Assembly: GCA_046349935.1 (NCBI GenBank)
Contig: JAXMBK010000011.1
Span: 62,001-126,000 of the forward strand
DNA: 64,000 nucleotides
Reading direction: 5' to 3'
Source: CAIXSC01 sp046349935
Lineage (GTDB): Bacteria; Planctomycetota; Planctomycetia; Pirellulales; Pirellulaceae
The translations under genes were made by a program, and so were the position numbers. Below, piece after piece: positions 14,001 to 23,000 of this stretch (its first letter is position 1; every line of letters begins with the position of its first letter). The notes under the pieces were generated by a model. It made no database searches. It had not been told where the DNA came from and saw only the letters and a list, made by a program, of their open reading frames with translations.

Positions 14001-17000
14001 TGCGACCTTCAACGGCGATGCCGCGTTGACCGTTCAGATCAAACGTGTTGTGGGCGATGGTCTGACGGTCCGATGCCGCGACGGCCGTGGCGTTGCGCGA
14101 GAATCGATTGAACTGAATGGTGCCCGTGGTCTGTGCGCCGACCGCATTCCGATCGATGACATTCGCAAGTTCGGAATTGTCGCCGCCCAGGACGCCTGCG
14201 CCGATCACGCCGATCGAATTGTCGCTGATCCGCTGGTTCTGCATGCGGCCGGCGCGTAAGTCGACGCCGATCGCATTGCCGGAAATCACATTGCTCGCGC
14301 CCGCTCCGACAAACCCCAAACCGATCAAGGGATCTGCGACCTGCACGACGACGCCCACGCTCGCGCCATGAATGCGATTCCCCGATAGGTTGGCCGCCGC
14401 GCCATAGAACACCCCCGTTGTACTTCCGCCAATGTCGTTGTCCGAGATCGGCCCGTCGAACGGCGCCTGGATCAACAGCGTCGTCAGCGAATTGCGTTCG
14501 ATGCGCCCGCTCGACGCATTCGCCAGCGTCAGGGACCCAATCTGGCTCGCACGAATCTGGACGTCGACGACGCCGGCCTGAATCCGCACTTGGTCCATGA
14601 CCGAGCCTTCGATCTGCGCGTGCGCATGCTGCTGTAGGACGAGCGAATCGGCGTTTACTTCCCGCAGCAAGACGTCTTCGCCTCCGTTCACGCTGATCGA
14701 TTCGGCGAACGACCGCACCAGCGCAACATTCGTCGACGCGTTGACTGCTATAGAGTTGCTGAAGGTCAAGTCCTGCAACGTGACCAGGCTGACGCTTTGG
14801 ATGGTCAGCGTTCCAAGGACCTTCGCTCCTTGTTCCCCGATAATCAGCACCCCCGAGTCTTCCGCGCCGATCGTGACCGGACCGCTCGACACGCCGCGTA
14901 CGACGATCGTATCGCCGGGTCCCAAGTCATAAGCGTCGAGAAGTTCTTGAAGCGTCTTACCGGGTTGGCCGTCCGCGATGTACGTCGCGCCAGGAGGCCC
15001 AAAGGGTTGTAGGTCGCCCAAGAGGCGCACGCGGGCCGAGTCGGCGGTCGGTTCAAGCCAGCCGACGTATGCACGTCCCAAGTCATCAGCGGAGACGACC
15101 AAATCATGGACGCCGAGCGCGACGGGTAGCACGCCATCTCCACGCGCATCGCCGAAGCGCTGTTCCTCGAATTGAGCGCCATTCCAGCGACGCACTTGAA
15201 TGGACCGCGCTTCTCCGCTACGAGAGGTGCGTTGTTCGGCGATCCATGCCAAACTCAAACCGCTCGAACTGACCGCAAACCGCGGCGTCAATGCGCCGCC
15301 CGCCGACTGCGAGACGCCGGCGTCCGCATTGCTTCCGGCGCCTGCCGCCGTCCAAGCGACTCCATTGTGTCGCGCCACGTAAACCTCGGTTCCCACCGTC
15401 GCCGTGGACGCTTCATCGCGCCAAGCCACAAACAGTTGGTCCTCGAAGTAGGCCGCCGTCGGCGTCCAAGCCCCATAAGACGATTGACTCACCCCGTTGC
15501 CGCTGGCCGAGCCGCTCCGTTCACTCCACGTCGTTCCGGTCCACTCGCGCAAACGAATCTGACTCTTGCCGGCGACCGTTTCCGACCAAGCCACGGCCGT
15601 TCTGACACCGTCGGTCGCCAAGGCGAATTCCGCGACCGACGTCGCGGCGGCAGAGACGCCTCCGCCCGCGGCGCTGGCGCCGAGCGACGCCCAAGTCAGA
15701 CCGTTGAATCGACGCAGATAGACGTTGGCGACGCCGGTCGAGCGATCGAGCCAACCGACGACGGGCCCCAATTCCGTCAACACGACGCTGGGGGCTTCCG
15801 CCGTCGCAGCGCCGCCGATGCCCGCCCCGGACGCAGATCCCGCCATTTCGACCCAGCTGCCGCCGCCGGGCGCCGTCGGATCCCAGCGGCGAGCGTAGAC
15901 ATGGGCGCCGGACGCATCGACTTCATTCCACACGACGAGCGGTTGCCCGTCGGCGCCGATCAGCAGCTGCGGTTTACGCGACGAGCCTGCGGTGCGGCTG
16001 ACGCCGCCGACCTGGGTGCTGTCGCCGAGCGGCTCCCAGCCGGTCGCGCCGAGTCGCGCGACGTAGATCTCGAGATTGCCGGTACGCCCATCGACCCAGG
16101 CGACATAGGCCCCATTCGCGCCGACCGCCAACGACGACTCCAACGACGGTGCGAGCGACTCGGCGCCGAATCCGATCGTCGAGCTGCCGAATAGATCGCT
16201 CCAGCGACCGCGCGGTTCAGCGCCGACAGGAAGTGCGGCGGAGACGAGTTCTCTTCCTGTTCCAGGTTGAATCGTTGGTGCGGGGGTGGGAGAAGGTGCG
16301 ACGAATTCCGTCGGATTCGCGCCTTCTCCCGAGCCATAGTCGAGGCGATTGTCGACGCCGGCGCCGCCGGCTAGCAGGTCGTCGTTTCCCTCGCCAAACA
16401 GGAGATCGTTGCCGCCCTGGCCGTACAGTCGATCACGACCGCTGAGAGGTTCGTCGCCGTTCGTTCCAAAGTCGCCGTACAGCGTGTCGACGGCCCCATC
16501 GTCGTCGGCGGTGATCGGATCGTGACCGTACAATGTGTCGTGATGAGCGCCTCCCACCAGAAGGTCTGAGCCGCTTCCTCCGACCAGCAGATCGTCGCCG
16601 TCTCCGCCGTCGAGGATGTCGTCGCCCGATTCGCCGCGCAGTTCGTCGTTCCCGCCGCGACCGAGCAAGCGATCGCGGCCTGGGCCGCCCAGCAGCAAGT
16701 CAGCGCCGTCGTTGGCGCCGTACAGGACGTCGTCGCCCGCGCCGCCGCGGAGCAGGTCTCCAGCGCCGCCGCCTGCGTCGAGAATGTCATTCCCTTCGTC
16801 GCCATCGAGCGTATCGGCGTCGGCGCCGCCGTCGAGCGAATCAGCGCCAAGGCCGCCCGACAAGGAATCGGCGCCGCCGTAGCCTTGCAGCAAATCGTCG
16901 CCGAGGCCGCCAATCAAGACATCGCCGGCGAGATGGGAGCCTTGCAGACGGTCGTCGCCGTCGCCGCCGTCCAAGGTATCTCCGAGGTCGTCGGACGCGA

Positions 17001-20000
17001 TGAGCGCGTCATCTCCTATTCCCCCCAGCACGTAATCGGCGCCGAATCCGGCATCGACCCAGTCGTTTCCCGCACCCGCGTTGACGTAGTCGGCGCCGCC
17101 CAGCGCGAAGATGCGATCGTCGCCCGTTCCGCCGTAGATGCGGTCTCCTACGAAGAGGGAATCAAAGAAGTTGGGGTCAATGGGCGGTCCCCCGTCGGTC
17201 CCGAAGATCAGGTCGTCGCCGTCGTCGCCGTGCAATTCGCCGCCGACCCCTTCGCCAGGTTGCAAATGGTCGTCGCCGGCGCCGCCATAGAGCCAATCGA
17301 CGCCGATTCCGCCGTCCAGGTAATCACTGCCGCCGTCGCCGCGCAGCGTATCTTGGCCGGCGTCGCCGTAAACGACGTCGTCGCCAGCGCCGCCGCCGAG
17401 CGTATCGGCGCCGTCTTCTCCGCGCAGCAGATCGTCGTCCGCGCCCCCATCCAGTCGATCGTCGCCGTCGCCTCCCCAGAGGGCGTCGAGTCCATCGCCG
17501 CCTTCAAGCTGATCATCGCCGCGCTGTCCGTACAACAGGTCGTCGCCGTCTTGACCAAGCAGATGATCGGGGGCGGCGTCATCGCCGGCGCCCGAGCGAC
17601 GGTGCCCGAAGAGCCGATCGTCGCCGACGCCGCCGTCGAGATGATCGGGCCCAGCCCCCCCCTCCAACAAGTCGTCTAACGTGCCCGGCAATCCCACGAA
17701 CACCACGCCCGGAATGTGTTCGCCGTAAAGCCAATCGGCGGCGCCGTCGTCTGACGCTCCGCTTTCGGAATGGCCGAACAACTGATCGTTGCCGGCGTAT
17801 CCGTAGAGCGTATCCGACCCAGCGTCGCCCGAAAGGTGGTCGTCGCCCGCATCGCCGTGCAGCACATCGTCGTCGGCGCCGCCTTCAATTCGGTCGTTGC
17901 CGCTGGCGCCGAACAGCGTATCAGAGCCCGCGTCGCCGTAGAGCGAGTCGTTTTGGTTCTGACCGTAGAGCGTATCGGGACCGTCGCCGCCGCGGAGCGT
18001 ATCGACGCCGTCGTTCGCGGGATTGTTGACTTGGCGACCGCCCCACAGTTGATCCGCGCCGGCGCCGCCTTCCAACGAATCGTTGCCTTCGCCGCCTTCG
18101 ATGACATCGTCGCCCGCGTCGCCATACAGTCGATCATGGCCCGTACCGCCGTCGATTTGATCTTGGTCGGCGCCGCCATGAACTTCATCGTCGCCGGAAC
18201 CCGCGTGGACGCGGTCGTCGCCAGCGTCGCCATAGAGCAGATCGTCGCCATTTGCGGCGCCGAGAATGTCGTTGCCGGCGCCGCCGTAGATCGTATCGTC
18301 GCCGCGGGCGTTCCCTTCACTGCGAACGGCGTGATACAACGACGAACCGTAGAGCCGATCGTCGCCGTCGTCGCCGTACAAAGTATCGCTCTCGACGCCG
18401 CCTTCCAGCCAGTCGTCGCCGGCGCCGCCATGGAGTTCATCCTCGCCGCCGGGCGGCGTTTCCGTGACGTACCAGATCTCCGCCAGTTCGAATGCGCGCG
18501 AGCAGCCGATTCCGAATTCAATCTGCAGCGTCACGGGATAACCGTTGACGGCGCAGTCCGGTTCGTTGAGAACGCTGCTCGAGTTCAAGTAAAGGCTGTT
18601 GTCGCCGTAGAGAAAGTCCTCGCCGGCGTCGCCGAATAGTTTGTCGTTTCCGTCATTGCCCAACAGCGCGTCGTCGTCGGCGCCGCCGCGAAGCGTATCG
18701 TTTCCATCTCCGCCGATGAGCCAATCTTCGCCTGTTCCGCCGACGAGCGAATCGTCGTCTTCATTTCCATAGATTCGATCGGCGCCGTTTTCACCGTCGA
18801 GCGTGTCGTCGCCCGCATTCCCGTACAGCGTGTCGTTCCCCGCGCCGCCCAAGACATAATCGTTCCCTTCGTGCCCGTGAATGATGTCGTCAGCGCCTCC
18901 GCCGCGCAGGTCGTCGTCGCCGCGATTGCCGTAGATTCGGTCGGCGCCGTCGCCGCCTTCGACGACGTCTTTCACCGGCGTTCCGTAAACACGATCTTCC
19001 CCCGGGCCGCTCCAAACGTACGCAGTCGTCAGCCGAATATCGGCCGATTCAAAGTTGGAATAGTCGCCGAAATCGACTCGATCCGCGCCGTCGTACGTCT
19101 CCACGCGAAACGTGTCGAAGTGCGCCGACGCCGCTGGCGCGACGTTGACGGCGTCGGCTTGCGGAGTGCCGACGAGGGCCAAATGGTTGACCTTGCGAAG
19201 ATTGCCGTCGACGTCTTTGGCCCAGACGTCGCCATTGGCGTCGATGTCGAAGTCTTGATAGCGAGTACGCGGATCGGCGACGCCTTGATCCTGAATCGTC
19301 AATCGCAGCAAGACCGGATTGCCCTCGACGTCCTTGCGAACACGAACGTCGATTTTCTGGCCCGGGTCGTCGGCGGCGAGAGGCCGCATCTGCAACACGT
19401 CGCCGACGGCATCGGCCAACGGCACGGGCTCCGAAGCGCTGCACGGCGCGTCGGTCCAGTTGATTCCAGGCAGGTTTTCGCGATGGGAGTCCGACGTCGG
19501 GATTCCCGCCAAACTCGCGAGGTCGGCTGGCGACGGCGTTCCTTTGTCCGAGATCTCATAACCGACTTCAATGAAAGGAGTGATCGAGCCGGTGAGGACG
19601 AACAAGCACGACATGCCGAGACTTGGATCGTCGATAATCGCGGCGATCTCATCGCGGTACAAACGATAGTCGTCGGGTTCGGTAACCTGCGTTTGGGCGC
19701 CGTCCCAGTCGACCAAATCGACGCCGAATTCACCGCTCAATCCGCCCTCGACCGTAAGCTCGCCGACCTTGTAGCTGAAGACGTACGCCTGTCCAGCCAC
19801 GCCGACTTGCACTTCCAGCAGGACGCCGAGCTCCGCTTTGTCCATGCCGTCGACGAAGTTGTCGCCCAAATAGAATCCGTCGAGAAAATTCCCCGTCTGC
19901 GTGATCCCGCGAGTCGTAAATCCAACCTCCGGATCGCCGAACAGTCCGAAGCGGACGTCGACGATGAAGGTCCCCCGAATCTCCAAGACGAAAGGGATGC

Positions 20001-23000
20001 CGTAGGAGGCGAACGGAATGTCCAACACGCGTTGTTCTGTCGCCAGTTCGAACCGTTCGGGATCCCACACGATCAGGTCGAGTTCGACGTTCGGATCGAA
20101 GATCATCGACAACACCTTCGAACCCGTGTCCTCCAGAATCGGCAATCGAACGTCGTACTCGGCCAACTTGTTCAACAGGTCGTCGAACGGCCCCGAGTCG
20201 CCGCCGTCGGTGCTCCCCGCGCCGGGACTCGACGGCGCAGAACCAAAACCATAGGCCGAGAGGTCGAGGCTGCTTCCCGAATTGGCGACCGCATCGAGAT
20301 CCTTGATGACTTTGGAGATCTCGAACAACAGAGCGACGAGATCATATTGCCCGGTGGAATCAAACGTCTTGAGTAGATCGAGAACGGAGCGGCCGTAAAT
20401 CGGCAAGGGAGACGTCACCAGGTCGACTAGTTCATCGGGCAGCGGATTGGCGGCGCGCAGCTGCTTGAGCACAGGGCCGATCGCGTCCCGAACCATGTCC
20501 CCCATCTCGAAGACGATCGGTCCGAAGCCGTCCTGTGGATTCGTGGAACCCCCGGGTCCAAACGTAAACGCGATGGGGCTGGCAGTCTGCCCTTGCACGC
20601 TGAACGACGTCAGAAAGCCCGGTCCCGTCTCGCCCAGTCGAACAGCGAGCGGCAGGTCGAGTTCCGCGGTCGCACTCACCGACGATTGCACGTACGCGGA
20701 AACGTCCGCCGCCAGTTCATCGATCGCAACTCGGCCGCCCCCGGTGGAAGCGACCAAGTCGACGCCCATGTTGACGCTCAGTTCGCCCGTGCCTTGCGCC
20801 ACGCCCGCATACAGCGGCCCGACGGAGCCGCCCAGACGTTCAAGGTCGAGCGTGATCGACGCCGTCATGGAAAACTCGTCTGGCTGCCCTGCGCCGACAT
20901 CGCGTAGAAACGACGTACCGTCCGCCGCCACGCCCACCGTCACATCCGCCCGCGCCTCCACGCTCGCCGTGATATCGATGTTGCTTGGCAGAATGTCGTC
21001 CAAATTGAACTGCGACGGCAAAGCGGCGGCAAGATAGTCCTTGAGGTCGTCCAAGTCGAAACTCAAAGCTTGGCTCGCAGTGCGCGCGAACCGCACCTGT
21101 ATCAAGTCTTGCCCCAGCGACGTCCCCTTTACGACGGCCTGAAAGTAGGCCCCTGCATCCGCCAGCGACACCAGCTGAAATCCCGATTCGGCCAGCGCCA
21201 ACTGCGCCGACCCCAACTCCAAGTCCAACGACAAATCGCCGCTCAACGCCCCCGCGAACGAGTCGACGACGCTGGAATCGAGGAAGGCGAGATTCGAGTT
21301 GAGCCCGCTTTGCACCGCGTCGGCCAAAGATTGGCGGGCGTCGTCGAGCCCGTCTGCGATCAGTTCCGTAAGCGAGTTCGCAAACGCATCCTGGTCAATG
21401 CCCGATACGGTCTCGTCGAGTGTAAAGCCGCTGCCGTCTGTCGCCAGTTCCCAAACCCACGAACCGCCATATTCCAACGGCCGACCATCGATCGAGTGGA
21501 CGATCTCCAACGTAACGCCCGCGTCCCCCGTGATCGTTCGCACAGACCGATTGGTCAGCGAATCGGATTCTGGCGTGCCGTCCAAATCCGCCAAACGAAT
21601 TCGCCCGTCGGCCGATGTCGTCGACAACCGCACCTCGGGAGCAAACCCCAGGGCAGCATTTCCCCGAACGTCTCCCCCGGGGATGCTGGCGGCGACATTG
21701 CCGCTCACCGCCACGCTGGCGAGAACTCCGTTGCCTGGAAGCAAGTAAAACCCAGCCGAATCGACGCCGAAGGCGATCGTGAAATAGGCGGTCGCCGCAA
21801 CATCCATCTGTCCCGCAAGCGAAACGCCGTCCAAGTCGCCCAGCGCATCGAGTCCGTTCGGATCTAGAGCGACGTTCGCTGCGAGCGTCGGCAGCGCATA
21901 AGTGCGACTCACGCGCAAAAAGTCGACCGGTTGATTGGCCGGCGCAGCAGCCAACTGTGCGTCGGTGAGAGCCGAATGAACGTTGAAGCCAGCGCCGATC
22001 AATTGCGAACGGAGCTGCGTCATGCTCGTCGCACTACTGAAACTGGCAGCGTCCACTACCGACTCCAGCGCGGCCTCAAGCCCCAAGAGATCGGCTAGAT
22101 CGGCCGACATCAGCGGAAGCGAGTCGGCTGGCAAATTGAACCGCCCGGCGAAGTCGTCGAGCAGATCGGTGCGGAGCGATTGGAAACCCGCGTCGAGCAG
22201 GTCGGCGACATCGGCGGCGGACGTCGTTCCGCGCGTCCCTTGCGAGGCGGCGGGCGCCGACGTCACCGGCGACGGCGCCGGATTCTCGTCGCCGAAATTC
22301 ATCGCCCCGCCCAGAAACGCCTTGTAAGTCGGAACCTCCGGGTACTGGCTGTTGGGCGTCGTCGTTTGTGCAAACACGCCCACGAGATTCTCGCGCAACG
22401 AGTTGTGTACCTCGTTCCAGGCATTGACGGTCTGATAGGAGACGCCGAGTGTCCGCGAACCAATCTCCATGGGATGGTCGGAGTCGTTGCGGAAGCGAGC
22501 CAGATCAGGGTTCGCTTGCCGGGGATAGTTCATCAGGTGGTGATATTGATTGGGCATGTAGACATTTGCCGGCGTTGCATCGACGTCGCGCAGATGCCCT
22601 AGTCCCCAAAGATGCCCCAACTCGTGCAAGATGGCGAACGCCACGTTGTTCGTAAAATCCAATGGAGTGAGCTTCGCGACCTTCTTCCACGGATAGTCTC
22701 CGCTGGCCAGAAACTCCTGAATGGGACGCGCGAACGCAAACGCATAGAACTCAGTGTTCTCCCCAGCGAACGCTTGATGTGCAAACCCCAGATCGTCGTG
22801 GTTGGGTCGCGGAGAATCGCTGCCTACATAAATGACGTAGGTGTTCGTGAACGACGAATCTTGGCCGGCTGCGAGCAGCTTTTCTCCCAGTCCCGGATCG
22901 CCTGCGGCCGTCAAGTTGGTCGTGAACCCAACTTCCAGTTCAACGTCGGACTGGGCCGCAAAGTCGCCGAGCAGCTTTGTGACTCGAGCGCCAATCTTCT

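Larger units (their letters stand above)
3745..14990 (-). repeat. Five right-handed beta-helix modules with Ig-like linkers
   Basis: Modules lie at about 13610-14990, 11060-12720, 9370-10720, 6040-7585 and 3745-5255. Modules 3, 4 and 5 each open with a near-identical pattern (FYVN or FYIN, then YDLEPGDVVYVDSG or YDLGPGDVVYVDAG) and run through short coils such as VRDNRVSGNELGI, VENRIYSNTIGI and LLNNHIYGQ, the parallel beta-helix signature of pectate-lyase-like proteins. Each ends in SDYNLF or SNFNLF followed by a DPxFVD-type element. Before modules 3-5 sit Kre9/KNH-like Ig domains with PNGGE or PDGGE. This is clear internal duplication of a compound module of about 3 kb. Confidence 0.8.

Noticed and set aside
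16330..19020. Regular short DNA repeats resembling a CRISPR array
   Set aside because: The unit is 27 bp without conserved repeat/unique spacer structure and it translates into RTX nonapeptides.
16885..20376. Series of long plus-strand frames opposite the RTX region
   Set aside because: The 27-bp repeat makes the antisense frame open by periodicity. The predicted proteins are monotonous Val/Ala repeats.
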